Part shown: piece by piece, positions 16,416 to 24,995 of the stretch
Layout: every line of letters begins with the position of its first letter
Numbering within the stretch: the first letter of the stretch is position 1
Source of the DNA: X23 sp050251575
GTDB lineage: Bacteria; Bacillota; Clostridia; SK-Y3
NCBI GenBank assembly: GCA_050251575.1
Contig: JBFWMP010000022.1
Location: forward strand, 1 to 29,529
Direction: 5' to 3'
Length of the DNA stretch: 29,529 bases
The notes under the pieces: generated by a model
What the model was told of the DNA's origin: nothing
The model's input: the letters and a program-made list of their open reading frames with translations, nothing else
Database searches by the model: none
Program-made: the position numbers and the translations under genes

Positions 16416-16444
16416 ATTATATGAGATTGTTACTCCTTTGTCAA
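16416..16444 (-). promoter_or_regulatory. Sigma-A promoter of the sensor operon
   Basis: A perfect -35 TTGACA (16439-16444) and perfect -10 TATAAT (16416-16421) are separated by 17 nt on the minus strand. The promoter is strong by sequence and therefore likely to be held down by the operator just downstream. Confidence 0.85.
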
Positions 16445-16461
16445 TATTAGAATCATTTTTT

Positions 16462-16504
16462 AGATACGGTTTTTTTAATATTATATATTTCAGATACGGT
16501 TTTT
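16462..16504. promoter_or_regulatory. Tandem putative regulator sites (copies B and C)
   Basis: Two direct copies of the minus-strand sequence AAAAACCGTATCT lie at 16462-16474 and 16492-16504, exactly 30 bp apart. The distal one continues as CTGAAA, like the copy in front of hydCBA. The proximal copy ends 17 nt upstream of the -35 box and the distal copy about 47 nt upstream. Confidence 0.6.
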
Positions 16505-16522
16505 AATTGGTTGCTAACTTCA

Positions 16523-16576
16523 AATTAAAGATAAAACAGGCTAAGAATTTTTATTCCTAACCTGTTTTATCTTTAA
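16523..16576. terminator. Bidirectional hairpin terminator
   Basis: TTAAAGATAAAACAGG then CTAAGAA pairs with TTCCTAA then CCTGTTTTATCTTTAA around a short T-rich loop. It ends the sugar-metabolism operon after the transketolase remnant and insulates the sensor operon promoter. Confidence 0.75.
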
Positions 16577-16582
16577 TATTTA

Positions 16583-16797
16583 TCACAGTCGTTTTTTAAT
16601 AATTTCATTGACCTTATCAACAATATTCTCTGCACTTAAGCCATATTTTTTAAGCAGTAATTCATAGTCTCCCAATTCAGCAAAGGTATCCTCCATCCCT
16701 ACCATTTCTATTGGCACAGGGCACTCCTTTGCCAACACTTCTGCTACGGCACTTCCTAAACCACCGTAGATGCTATGCTCTTCTAATGCTGCTCCTT
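16583..16797 (-). pseudogene. 3' remnant of transketolase (C-terminal subunit)
   Basis: Translating the minus strand from 16797 gives GAALEEHSIYGGLGSAVAEV, then LAKECPVPIEMVGMED and TFAELGDYELLLKKYGLS, ending at TGA (16583-16585). This is the C-terminal domain of transketolase (family motif EEHSxxGGLGSAVAE). About 70 residues remain; the pyrimidine-binding domain and any N-terminal subunit are missing. The fragment begins exactly at the 3' end of rpiB, whose last codons overlap it in another frame (stop at 16783), so a deletion joined the two genes. Confidence 0.85.
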
Positions 16798-17259
16798 ACA
16801 ATCTCTGATGAGCTTTTCTTCTATATCCTTAATTAGGTTTAAACTTATATCGTGACGTCCACCGATGTATTCATTGGTTAACCACGTCTCTAATATATCA
16901 ACTGCCTGAAATACGCCTATCATTTTGCCTCCAAAACAGAGTATATTAGAATCGTTATGTTGTTTCGTCATCGCAGCAGTGTAATGATCGGAAACCATAC
17001 TTGCCCTCACGCCTTTAAACTTATTGGCAGCAATAGACATCCCTATTCCTGTACTGCAGATTAGAATTCCTCTTTTATATTCTCCTTTTGATACTGCTTC
17101 GGCTACTTTTTTCGCATAGTGAGGATATCTTACGATTTCTTCGGAATCACATCCGATATCGTTATATTCTATCCCTCTTTCTTCTAATGCTTTAAGAATG
17201 TCCAGCTTAAGTTTATATCCTCCGTGATCATTACCTATGATAATTGGTGATTTATCCAT
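16783..17259 (-). CDS. rpiB: RpiB/LacAB-family sugar-phosphate isomerase
   Basis: The protein is 158 aa. Motifs are IIIGNDHGGYKLKLDILK at the N terminus, catalytic Cys in GILICSTGIGMSIAANK (about 65-82), GVRASMVSDHYTAAMTKQHN and ILCFGGKMIG. The family interconverts aldose and ketose phosphates (ribose-5-P/ribulose-5-P; relatives act on allose-6-P, galactose-6-P or tetrose phosphates), so the substrate here is open. The last residues (RDCKEQH) run into the transketolase remnant, so the natural C terminus may have been altered by the deletion. AGGAGTGAG precedes the ATG. It is 30 nt downstream of the TIM-barrel isomerase gene. Confidence 0.88.
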   Translation of the reverse strand: MDKSPIIIGNDHGGYKLKLDILKALEERGIEYNDIGCDSEEIVRYPHYAKKVAEAVSKGEYKRGILICSTGIGMSIAANKFKGVRASMVSDHYTAAMTKQHNDSNILCFGGKMIGVFQAVDILETWLTNEYIGGRHDISLNLIKDIEEKLIRDCKEQH

Positions 17260-17289
17260 GAAACCTCACTCCTTCATATTAACGAAATA

Positions 17290-18105
17290 TTACTTTCTTG
17301 GAATCAATGTTCTTAAATACTCTATGGATTGTTTGGCAGCGGTATCAGGGTCAGGCTCTGGCAAAATTTCTACAGAGACCCAACCTTTATAGCCAAGACT
17401 ATTTAATGCGGATATGATGTCAGGAAAATGCAGATGGCCTTGCCCTGGTGCCAATCGATTGCTGTCGGCAAAATGAATATAGGCAATGCGATTGAAATGT
17501 TTAATAAAGGTTCCTACGATTGATTGATCCTCAATATTCATATGAAATACATCCGGCATCAACTTTACATTGTTTCTATTGAGCTTATTAAGTAGATCTG
17601 CCCCTTCATCCACACTGTTTACAAAATTAATCTCATAACGGTTTACCGGCTCAAGGATTAGCTCAACGCCATACTTACTGCCATAGTCTGATAGCTGTTC
17701 CATGACTTCAATAAATCTTTTTTCTGCAACATCTATGGTTTCCCCTGCATGGATAGGACCTCTGACCCTTCCCATATTTACCATGGCACCAAATTCGGAA
17801 GCCAGTTCTATTAATCCTTTAAATATCTCTACCGTTTTATTTCTGATATTAATATCCGGATTTGTAAACCATAAGTTTAATCCGGCAAATACCTGCCCAG
17901 TAGATACTACCGGTATTTCCAGATTATATTCTTTAATCAGAGATTTTACCCGATTAATATCAGTCTGTTCCTTGTTCATTAATGCAAGCTCTATGCCATC
18001 ATATCCTAGGACTGCAGCTTTTTTTATGCTCTCTTCAATACCTCTGAATACCACAAATGCTGACGCCAACGCATTTTCCGGTGCTATTGCTACTGCTATT
18101 TTCAT
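17290..18105 (-). CDS. Xylose-isomerase-like TIM barrel sugar isomerase/epimerase
   Basis: The protein is 271 aa. It belongs to the AP-endonuclease-2/xylose-isomerase-like fold: GYDGIELALMNK (strand 2 Glu), VNMGRVRGP, a metal-ligand Glu in VELILEPVNRYE, LMPDVFHMNIED (Asp and His ligands), RIAYIHFADSNRLAPGQGH and a final Glu in GWVSVEILPEPDPD. The pattern fits hydroxypyruvate isomerase, IolE/IolI or ketose 3-epimerase relatives; I cannot choose between them. It overlaps the fucose-isomerase-like gene by 4 bp (ATGA), so the two enzymes are translationally coupled. Confidence 0.82.
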   Translation of the reverse strand: MKIAVAIAPENALASAFVVFRGIEESIKKAAVLGYDGIELALMNKEQTDINRVKSLIKEYNLEIPVVSTGQVFAGLNLWFTNPDINIRNKTVEIFKGLIELASEFGAMVNMGRVRGPIHAGETIDVAEKRFIEVMEQLSDYGSKYGVELILEPVNRYEINFVNSVDEGADLLNKLNRNNVKLMPDVFHMNIEDQSIVGTFIKHFNRIAYIHFADSNRLAPGQGHLHFPDIISALNSLGYKGWVSVEILPEPDPDTAAKQSIEYLRTLIPRK

Positions 18106-19502
18106 CTAATCACCTCATATTCAATATCTAATAACTCACATGTTTTTATCAATTCATCTATATAGTCACCATATATTGCATGTACATGATTACTTTCATA
18201 CTTTTCTATTAGCTTATATGGATCTGTATCTACCTTAATAAAGCTGTGCGGCCAATTAGGACAAGTTTGTTCAAGCTTCTCTGGCGGAAACTTCTTGCAT
18301 TCGCCTTTAAAGATCAACATTTTGTATTTATCTCCACTGTGAGTCAGTCTTCCCAGTGTCATTTCACCTTCCCTGGATATATACTGCACATGGCAGCCTT
18401 TACCGCCATATTTAGGGATGAGCGGATATAGTGAAACCTCTTTAAGATTTTCTTCCGGGTTATCACTTCTATTCGCATACCAGCTGGCTGAAGCACCACA
18501 GTTGCAGAAAACAAATACGCCATCCTCATCATCAAAATGACGAAAATCAGCAAATAATACAGGTTGGTTTGATACCAGCTTCATCATCTGCATAGTTAGA
18601 GCACCGTCAGTATCCGCTTCACACGAATAAATAACCGGTGTCTTTGCTCCATCCCAATCGTATGGATCATTCATGAAAGCAGCAGCTAGACACTGCGCTA
18701 CATAATATTCACTCATGTCATAATGACATTTGACACCCACAAAAGACCATTTTCTATCTTCTATGATTTCCTTGGTTGCATAGTAGCATTGAATCTGCAT
18801 TTTTAGGCTATCTTCTGTTAATTTATCGTTATCATAGTGAATTTTACCGACTCTTTTATTTAACCATTCAAAAGCATTGTCAACTTTTTGCTGATCAATC
18901 AATTTTGCTCTTCTTATAATCTCTAATTGATCCATATGGTCAACATCGACCCCGAAGACTTTTAAAATCAAATCCGGATTGGCTGCACCGGTTCCCATAC
19001 CTATACTTCTACCTCCAATAACACCGTAAACCTGACCCTTTAGGCTGCTGACTGCATAGGCAGCCCTACCGAACGATACCAATTTTTTGAACACCTCAGG
19101 CTGTTCAACATTACCCCATATTTTTTCATGTTGAATGCCATTTTCTTTCAGCAGGTTTGTTGCTGCAAGTAACCCGCCTAAACCTGGAAGTTCTCCATTC
19201 ACCGGTGCTATTGCGAGATAAGGTCCATCGGCAACTGTCGCTGTAATGAGCACCAGATTAGGAAAAGCAAATACAGGAACATTCAGTATAATCCCATCTA
19301 CAAAATAACTATTCATTTTTTTTGCTTGTTCCCTCGCTAATTCTGCATTCCAAATGATTTCATCGCCGGTGATTATCTCATATTCATCCGTTAGTTCAAG
19401 TTGAACTTTTATTCTTTCTTCGCATTCTTTTATATATGGAACTAAACTATCATGCACTCTTTTTCTGCCATCTGAAAAAGAAAGTATCCCCAATTTAATC
19501 AT
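18102..19502 (-). CDS. L-fucose/L-arabinose isomerase-like protein
   Basis: The protein is 466 aa, close to the usual size of the FucI/AraA-like family. Visible motifs are VYGVIGGRSIGMGTGAANPD in the first half, KCHYDMSEYYVAQ and YSCEADTDGALTMQMM then VLFADFRHFDDED (expected Glu and Asp metal ligands), and a C-terminal region with CPNWPHSFIK. The family isomerises an aldose and the matching ketose at a Mn2+ site. The first 130 residues form the substrate-binding domain. Actual substrate unknown. GGGGGA lies just upstream of the ATG; the epimerase gene ends 18 nt upstream. Confidence 0.82.
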   Translation of the reverse strand: MIKLGILSFSDGRKRVHDSLVPYIKECEERIKVQLELTDEYEIITGDEIIWNAELAREQAKKMNSYFVDGIILNVPVFAFPNLVLITATVADGPYLAIAPVNGELPGLGGLLAATNLLKENGIQHEKIWGNVEQPEVFKKLVSFGRAAYAVSSLKGQVYGVIGGRSIGMGTGAANPDLILKVFGVDVDHMDQLEIIRRAKLIDQQKVDNAFEWLNKRVGKIHYDNDKLTEDSLKMQIQCYYATKEIIEDRKWSFVGVKCHYDMSEYYVAQCLAAAFMNDPYDWDGAKTPVIYSCEADTDGALTMQMMKLVSNQPVLFADFRHFDDEDGVFVFCNCGASASWYANRSDNPEENLKEVSLYPLIPKYGGKGCHVQYISREGEMTLGRLTHSGDKYKMLIFKGECKKFPPEKLEQTCPNWPHSFIKVDTDPYKLIEKYESNHVHAIYGDYIDELIKTCELLDIEYEVIR

Positions 19503-19520
19503 ATAAATCCCCCGCCTTCA

Positions 19521-20540
19521 CTATTTTATATAAAGGTTAGCTGCCTGCTCAGACCACTGGTTGTACATACCTACTAACTTATCTTCCAATTCATCTTTTT
19601 CAGAATCTACTGTATTAGCCTCTTTTTCATACCAATCTAATATTATCTTTAATCCTTGATTCAATGATATCTCTGTTTTAAATCCAGGAATATCCCTTTT
19701 GACTTTAGAATTGTCAAACAATCCTGCATAGGTCTTCTCAAAATATAAATGTCCGCAAAGATTAGGGGCAGCTTTATAAAGCATTTCAGAAGGCAGATGC
19801 ACGATTTCAGGCTTCTTGCCTACTATCTTGCCAAACTCAAGGTATAGATCATCCCATATATGCCTGTCTTCATTGGTTATATGATATGCTTCTCCATATG
19901 TTTTTTTATTCCCCGCAGCACCTACGAAGCCTTTTGCTAAATCCGGTACAAATGTAAAACTCCATGGAGTCGTCCCGTCTCCGAACATAACTAAAGGTTT
20001 TCCTTTTCTAATCCTGTCTACAATCCCATAATTCTGTCTCAGAACACCTATGTTTGCAGCCCCCGGTCCATAGGTCAGAGACGGTCTTATAATAGTAATA
20101 GGAAGCCTTTCTTCTTTTATGGCTTTGTTCAGATATCTTTCCATTTGAGCTTTCTCAAATGCATATCCAAACACCGGATTATCCCATAATTCCTCTGCCT
20201 CTTCAATTGTGGGCACAGTTTTATAAGGCCTCTTATATGCTGCAATACTTGAACATATAATAATCTGCTCTACATTATCTCTAAATGCTCTAACAGTTGA
20301 CTTTGCATCCTCTGTATTAAAGCAAATCATATCTATTACCACATCAAACTTTTCTTTTCTCATGGATGCTTCAAATTCTTCCCTATTCTGCCTATTTCCG
20401 ATAATCTGTCTTACCTTTCCCATAAAGGGCAGTGTTCTACTCCCTCTATTAAATAGAACAACCTCATCGTTTCTGTTAATCAATTGTTCTGTTATCGATC
20501 TGCTGATCACACCTGTTCCGCCTAAAATTAAAACTCTCAT
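19521..20540 (-). CDS. NAD-dependent epimerase/dehydratase (extended SDR)
   Basis: The protein is 339 aa. N-terminal Rossmann motif MRVLILGGTGVISRS (GGTGxIS), acidic-site VVLFNRGSR, IICSSIAAY (catalytic Ser) and YxxxK as GYAFEK (Y126, K130). RPSLTYGPG is the usual post-active-site motif. The C-terminal half binds the sugar (HIWDDLYLEFGKIVGKKPE). Typical partners are nucleotide sugars, but SDRs in catabolic clusters can oxidise free sugars. AGGAGGAAG precedes the ATG. It sits between the two-component system and the sugar isomerases. Confidence 0.82.
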   Translation of the reverse strand: MRVLILGGTGVISRSITEQLINRNDEVVLFNRGSRTLPFMGKVRQIIGNRQNREEFEASMRKEKFDVVIDMICFNTEDAKSTVRAFRDNVEQIIICSSIAAYKRPYKTVPTIEEAEELWDNPVFGYAFEKAQMERYLNKAIKEERLPITIIRPSLTYGPGAANIGVLRQNYGIVDRIRKGKPLVMFGDGTTPWSFTFVPDLAKGFVGAAGNKKTYGEAYHITNEDRHIWDDLYLEFGKIVGKKPEIVHLPSEMLYKAAPNLCGHLYFEKTYAGLFDNSKVKRDIPGFKTEISLNQGLKIILDWYEKEANTVDSEKDELEDKLVGMYNQWSEQAANLYIK

Positions 20541-20588
20541 AAAGCTTCCTCCTTAAACAATGTATTTCATCCTTGTAAGTACTATAAG

Positions 20589-22100
20589 CTATTTCTCTTG
20601 AATAAAAGGAATGAGTATCTTAAAAGTTGTCCCCTTATTCACTTCACTCTCAACAAACATCTTGCCTCTATGGGCCATAATTACTCTGTAGCAGTAGCTG
20701 AGCCCCAATCCCCAGTTATTATTCCTTCCTTTTGTTGTATAAAAAGGGGTAAATATTTTATTAATATTCTGAGGCTCAATTCCTCTCCCTGTATCACTAA
20801 TAGATATTACTATCCATAACTTTTCCTGAAAAATTTCTATTGTAAGCGTTTTTCTGTCCTCAATCATTTCATGTACTGCATTGTTGATAATATTAACGAT
20901 TACTTCCGTCATATGCCTGCTATCTAAGAGAACCGAAGGAGTTATCCCATCGTGCTTGTAAATCAGCTCAACCTCCCCCAGTGTTACCTTCTCTAATGCA
21001 TTTTCAATCGGTACGTTGACATCTGTTAAATCAAGATTCAGCGACACCATAGAAAACTTTGATTTCATTTCATCAAGCCTTTGCATGAGATCATTACTGG
21101 AATTTACAATCCTATCAAGCTGTTGACTGCAGTCCTCACCAGACTTTATTTTTGATTTTATGGATTCTGCATCGATTGAAACAGCCATTGCATAATTTTT
21201 AATCATATGACTGAAAAATCTTATTCCTATACCGGTAACATCAATTGATTTTATAATGGAATTCTTCATGTTATTCAGACTCAAATATGTGCTGTTGAAT
21301 ATATACATGGCTACGGCAAGTACGATGAAAGAAACGACAATGACATAGGAGAAAACGGTCAGCATCTTACCTTCAAAAACCAGCGGAACCGGTAATATGT
21401 GTATATAATCCGATACAACCGCTACACTGATTAGCCTTTTCGGAGCCCACCATAAAATAGTAATAAATGATGAAATAATGGTAAACAATCCTGAATAAAT
21501 CAATATGCCATAAGATCTGAAATACTTTAATCGCGGGGTGCTGCAGTAGTTGTATACTATCAGAATAATAGATAAACCAAGGTATATATAGTTGACTAAG
21601 CTAGTTAAGCGGTAAACTATCCCTTCCAAATGATAAAAATAAGTAAAATCACTATAATCCTTTAGAGACCTGCTAAAAATAAATCTATAAAACTTTTGAT
21701 AAAACCAAGGATTATAAATGATAAATTCAATAATAGGCGGGATACTCAATATAGTATAAATTTTTAAGTTTGATTTTAACGGTCTTGCAAATGAAATAGT
21801 GAAACAGATACACGAATATATGAACAATAACACGCCAAAATTCATTGCTATTACTGTAAACTCCATATTAATGCCATAAGAAATGTTAAACTCAGGGAAA
21901 AAGTCTTTTACATATAATATTTTCCACAAAGCATGGGTATATAAATCTCTCTCCCTTAAATAAAGCAAATAGATAATCAAGCCAAAAAGTGAAATGAACC
22001 ATCCTAAAGCCAAAGAAAGCAAAAAGAACCTGGCAGCGCCTTTTTCTTTATAGATAATAAATATACAAAAGGCAAGAATTATAACCGCTAAGTATATCAT
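20589..22100 (-). CDS. Membrane sensor histidine kinase
   Basis: The protein is 503 aa. About eight hydrophobic helices fill residues 1-275. A dimerisation/phosphoacceptor helix follows with FFSHMIKNYAMAVSID (His at about residue 300). The HATPase domain shows an N-box-like VIVNIINNAVHEMIE, G1 ISDTGRGIEPQ, F-box KIFTPFYTTKG and G2 WGLGLSYCYRVIM. It should phosphorylate the response regulator encoded 51 nt upstream. No extracytoplasmic binding domain is present, so the signal is likely sensed in or near the membrane. Being next to the TRAP and sugar genes, it probably controls that locus (inference). Confidence 0.87.
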   Translation of the reverse strand: MIYLAVIILAFCIFIIYKEKGAARFFLLSLALGWFISLFGLIIYLLYLRERDLYTHALWKILYVKDFFPEFNISYGINMEFTVIAMNFGVLLFIYSCICFTISFARPLKSNLKIYTILSIPPIIEFIIYNPWFYQKFYRFIFSRSLKDYSDFTYFYHLEGIVYRLTSLVNYIYLGLSIILIVYNYCSTPRLKYFRSYGILIYSGLFTIISSFITILWWAPKRLISVAVVSDYIHILPVPLVFEGKMLTVFSYVIVVSFIVLAVAMYIFNSTYLSLNNMKNSIIKSIDVTGIGIRFFSHMIKNYAMAVSIDAESIKSKIKSGEDCSQQLDRIVNSSNDLMQRLDEMKSKFSMVSLNLDLTDVNVPIENALEKVTLGEVELIYKHDGITPSVLLDSRHMTEVIVNIINNAVHEMIEDRKTLTIEIFQEKLWIVISISDTGRGIEPQNINKIFTPFYTTKGRNNNWGLGLSYCYRVIMAHRGKMFVESEVNKGTTFKILIPFIQEK

Positions 22101-22151
22101 TTCTCCAAAGCACCCCTTTATATAGACACATCAATCTATTAAGCACGTAAT

Positions 22152-22853
22152 CTAAACTTCGATACCCTGTTTAATAATATCAATCATTTCCATATCTCTG
22201 AGCATATGAATGATTTCATTGGTATTTTTCTTCTTGAATTTTTTTAGAATATTACTGATATGCGTTTTGACCGTAGATATCTCAATACATCTTATTTGCG
22301 CAATATTATTTCTGGTTTTCCCTTCGCATAAAAGTAATAATATATCTAATTCCGCATGTGTCAATGTTCTAATAATGTTAAGGGTATACATGATACTGCT
22401 TTGATAAGTCCTCATCTTTTTAAATTCTTTTCTTATCTTTTTTGCTATATTCGGTCTTATAGGAGATTGGTCATTATAAGCTGCATGAACCGCATTAAGT
22501 ACCTCCTGAGCATTAGAATTCTTCAGCAAATAGTCTACAGCACCGGTCTGAAAAGCATTAAAGACTATTTCATCACCCTCAAGCACCGTGGAGATAATAA
22601 TTTTTACATTTGATAATCTTTCATTAATAGTCTGTGCTGCTTGTATGCCGGCAGTATCGTCTTCCATCATGATATCCATAAGAATAATATCCGGTCTCTC
22701 CTTTAACGCCATTTCTACCGCTTGTTTGCCCGTATTTGCAACACCTACTACCAGTATCTTTTCATCAGTTTTTAATATCTCACAAAATCTTTCCCTAAAA
22801 GTTATGATATCATCTACAACTAACACTCGAATAATTGAACCTTTTTTAGCCAT
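22152..22853 (-). CDS. Response regulator, LuxR/NarL family
   Basis: The protein is 233 aa. The receiver domain has acidic pair D14-D15 (VLVVDD), phosphoacceptor D60 (PDIILMDIMM) and conserved Lys in VDYLLKNS. The LuxR-type helix-turn-helix is at the C terminus (LTHAELDILLLLCEGKTRNN; IEISTVKTHISNILKKF). Start choice: ATG at 22851-22853 has GGGGG at 6 nt; an ATG at 22859 abuts the ribosome site. The regulator pairs with the histidine kinase encoded downstream. Transcription probably starts from a TATAAT-containing AT-rich region at 22880-22920. Confidence 0.88.
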   Translation of the reverse strand: MAKKGSIIRVLVVDDIITFRERFCEILKTDEKILVVGVANTGKQAVEMALKERPDIILMDIMMEDDTAGIQAAQTINERLSNVKIIISTVLEGDEIVFNAFQTGAVDYLLKNSNAQEVLNAVHAAYNDQSPIRPNIAKKIRKEFKKMRTYQSSIMYTLNIIRTLTHAELDILLLLCEGKTRNNIAQIRCIEISTVKTHISNILKKFKKKNTNEIIHMLRDMEMIDIIKQGIEV

Positions 22854-22985
22854 AAGCATCCCCCATAGGATATATAAGATTATAATATTTTATACAAATT
22901 ATACACATTATTATATCATATTTTTAGTGAAAACTGATAATGTAAAATTATCGTTTTATTACATGTACTTCCTTTTTTAGAAATC

Positions 22986-24269
22986 TTATTGGTTTTTCAC
23001 TCTGAAATAAATATCTGCTCCATGCGTTACCACTCCTATTTTCGCCGCACTTCCCTGCCTCTGCAATGCTTTCTTCAGCGCTGTTCCTACGTCGGGTGCT
23101 GTTTTTAAGCCTATCTTTTCTGCTTCACTTTCCGGTATCCCTTCGCTGATTAAATATGTCTCCACCCTTTCACGGTTGATAGTCATCGCAAGATAAGTTG
23201 CTAATCCTACCTTATCCTTGATAAATCCTTCTTCATAGGCTTGTTTTGCTTCTTCCCTGGAACAGGTGCCTAATTGTACCAGTTCAGGGTGATCCGGCGC
23301 AATCCCTTCCGGGTCGGCACATAATAATATGAGGGTTCCTCCCGGCCTTACTGCCATAGCACAGTTATTGAAAGCCTTGATAGACTGCCAAAAGTCAAGA
23401 TATGCAGGATTTGCACTAGCCACCATAATATCTACATAGTCATTTATTTCAAGACTGTATACTTGCTGTCCGGCACTTAGTGCTTCTCTGTGAGCTTGTA
23501 TGAAATCTCCTGCTACCACTTTTACGATTTCATGCTCTTTATTCAGAATGGTATTTACTATCATGGTGAGTCCGGTAATTCTTGCTGCATTTTCTATCTC
23601 TCTTCTTACAGGATTGTCTACCTTACCCAATATATCATGTACAGCTTCTGATGCCATAAAGTGAGTTTCTCCCGTAGTTTCAATCCCGCATACCCCGGGC
23701 TGTATCATTTTAGCTCCTCCTGCCCAGCCGGCATACATATGAGGAATGATATTTCCAACTGCTATACTGATATCGCTTTCATAGTAGGTCTTGTTTACAT
23801 AGACCGGCAGTCCTGAGTTAGAGTTTTTGATTTTCACCAGCGTATTTTTATCTCTGCAGTCATGATTGACAAACTTAATTCTGCGAACTGCTTCTTCTCC
23901 ATATTTTTTCAATATCTCTTCTTGTGTCATAGGCCTATGAGTACCCAAAGCAATGATGGCACTAATATCCTTGTCTTCTACCCCCGCCCGGTTTAATTCA
24001 TTCAATAGTATGGGCAAAATCTTGTTTTGGGGGGCAGCTCTTGTCATATCATCTACTAAGAGTACTACGTTCTTACCTTTTTGTTTCACTAATTCATCCA
24101 ATGCAGGAATACCGATGGGATTTCTTATAGCCTCTAATATTGCCTTTTCTTCATCCTCTAACCCCGGTACATTATTAGGCGACTTGATCCATTCTACATT
24201 ATCCTTGGGTAAATAAACCTCTACCTCTTTCTCTCCATAGGGTAATATTATTTTTATATTTTCTTTCAT
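22986..24269 (-). CDS. LarA-family (nickel-pincer) racemase/epimerase
   Basis: The protein is 427 aa, the normal LarA size. Family motifs are VVLLVDDMTRAAPQNK, ALGTHRPMT (catalytic His), VNHDCRDK (second His), VNKTYYESD with the Lys expected to anchor the nickel-pincer nucleotide, and GNIIPHMYAGWAGGAK (nickel-ligand His). LarA of Lactobacillus racemises lactate; homologues act on other 2-hydroxy acids including sugar acids. The cofactor genes larB, larC and larE are not in the window. The position behind a TRAP transporter suggests the imported substrate is a hydroxy acid. AAGGAG precedes the ATG. The true substrate cannot be read from sequence. Confidence 0.87.
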   Translation of the reverse strand: MKENIKIILPYGEKEVEVYLPKDNVEWIKSPNNVPGLEDEEKAILEAIRNPIGIPALDELVKQKGKNVVLLVDDMTRAAPQNKILPILLNELNRAGVEDKDISAIIALGTHRPMTQEEILKKYGEEAVRRIKFVNHDCRDKNTLVKIKNSNSGLPVYVNKTYYESDISIAVGNIIPHMYAGWAGGAKMIQPGVCGIETTGETHFMASEAVHDILGKVDNPVRREIENAARITGLTMIVNTILNKEHEIVKVVAGDFIQAHREALSAGQQVYSLEINDYVDIMVASANPAYLDFWQSIKAFNNCAMAVRPGGTLILLCADPEGIAPDHPELVQLGTCSREEAKQAYEEGFIKDKVGLATYLAMTINRERVETYLISEGIPESEAEKIGLKTAPDVGTALKKALQRQGSAAKIGVVTHGADIYFRVKNQ

Positions 24270-24314
24270 AACATATCTCCTTATAATAGTATGCTTGCTA
24301 TTCTACTGCCAAAA

Positions 24315-24995
24315 TCATAAGGATTCCAATATTTCTCTCGCTCTTGTAAATCCGGTGCGTCCGCTGTTATATACCGGTACTTTTGTATTAGTAAGTCTTG
24401 ATTCTAATACAGACATGGACACCTGCGCCATACAGATACAATCTACTTCTTTAGACAGTTGATCTATTTCTTCCATCAGCATTTCATTATGCTTTTCCGG
24501 CTTTCCTTCTCTTAGTACCTTAAATGCTTCAGAGCATAATACTGTTTTAATCTGTATTTCTTTGCCTGCCTCATCAGCTGCCAACTGAAGCAATCTTTCA
24601 GATGACGGAATGGTGGACGGTAACGTTGCGAGCAATCCAATAGTCTTTCCTGTTTGTACTGCTAAATCCATCATAGGCCTGTCAATCTGCAGCAGCGGTG
24701 TATTAATCATAGGGCGTGCCAATTCTACTGCCTTGTTAAATGTGGAACATCCCAACATAATTAGATCCACACCCGCTTCTTCCAAAAAGCTGCAGTAGGT
24801 TGTGAATTTAAAGTAGTTCATCTTTGGAATGGTTCCTACTTCTGCTGTCAAGTTATCTCTTTGAATGGTATCATCACCTAAATGCATTACCTGTACCTCT
24901 GGCATGATTTCTTTGATATATGGCTGGACAGTATTGGAAGTAAATACTGCAGCATGAATAATCCCCAGAGTCTTACTACTTAAGTCCTTTTTCAT
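24315..24995 (-). CDS. Asp/Glu racemase-family protein
   Basis: The protein is 226 aa. It has the two-domain fold of aspartate/glutamate/hydantoin racemases. The first catalytic Cys is present in LIMLGCSTFNKA (about residue 83). In the second half, where two-base racemases have a Cys (LACxxM or GCTE), the sequence reads CICMAQVSM, that is Gln at the position I align with it; a Cys lies three residues earlier. It may thus be a one-base enzyme such as a decarboxylase or isomerase instead of a racemase (inference). AGGAGTGAG precedes the ATG. It is placed between dctM and the LarA-family gene in the same orientation. Confidence 0.75.
   Translation of the reverse strand: MKKDLSSKTLGIIHAAVFTSNTVQPYIKEIMPEVQVMHLGDDTIQRDNLTAEVGTIPKMNYFKFTTYCSFLEEAGVDLIMLGCSTFNKAVELARPMINTPLLQIDRPMMDLAVQTGKTIGLLATLPSTIPSSERLLQLAADEAGKEIQIKTVLCSEAFKVLREGKPEKHNEMLMEEIDQLSKEVDCICMAQVSMSVLESRLTNTKVPVYNSGRTGFTRAREILESL

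Noticed and set aside
23795..23802. 8-nt match (TTACATAG) to the putative guide inside the LarA-family gene
   Set aside because: Eight bases is what chance gives in 30 kb on two strands, pairing stops right after, and it lies inside a coding region rather than a promoter.
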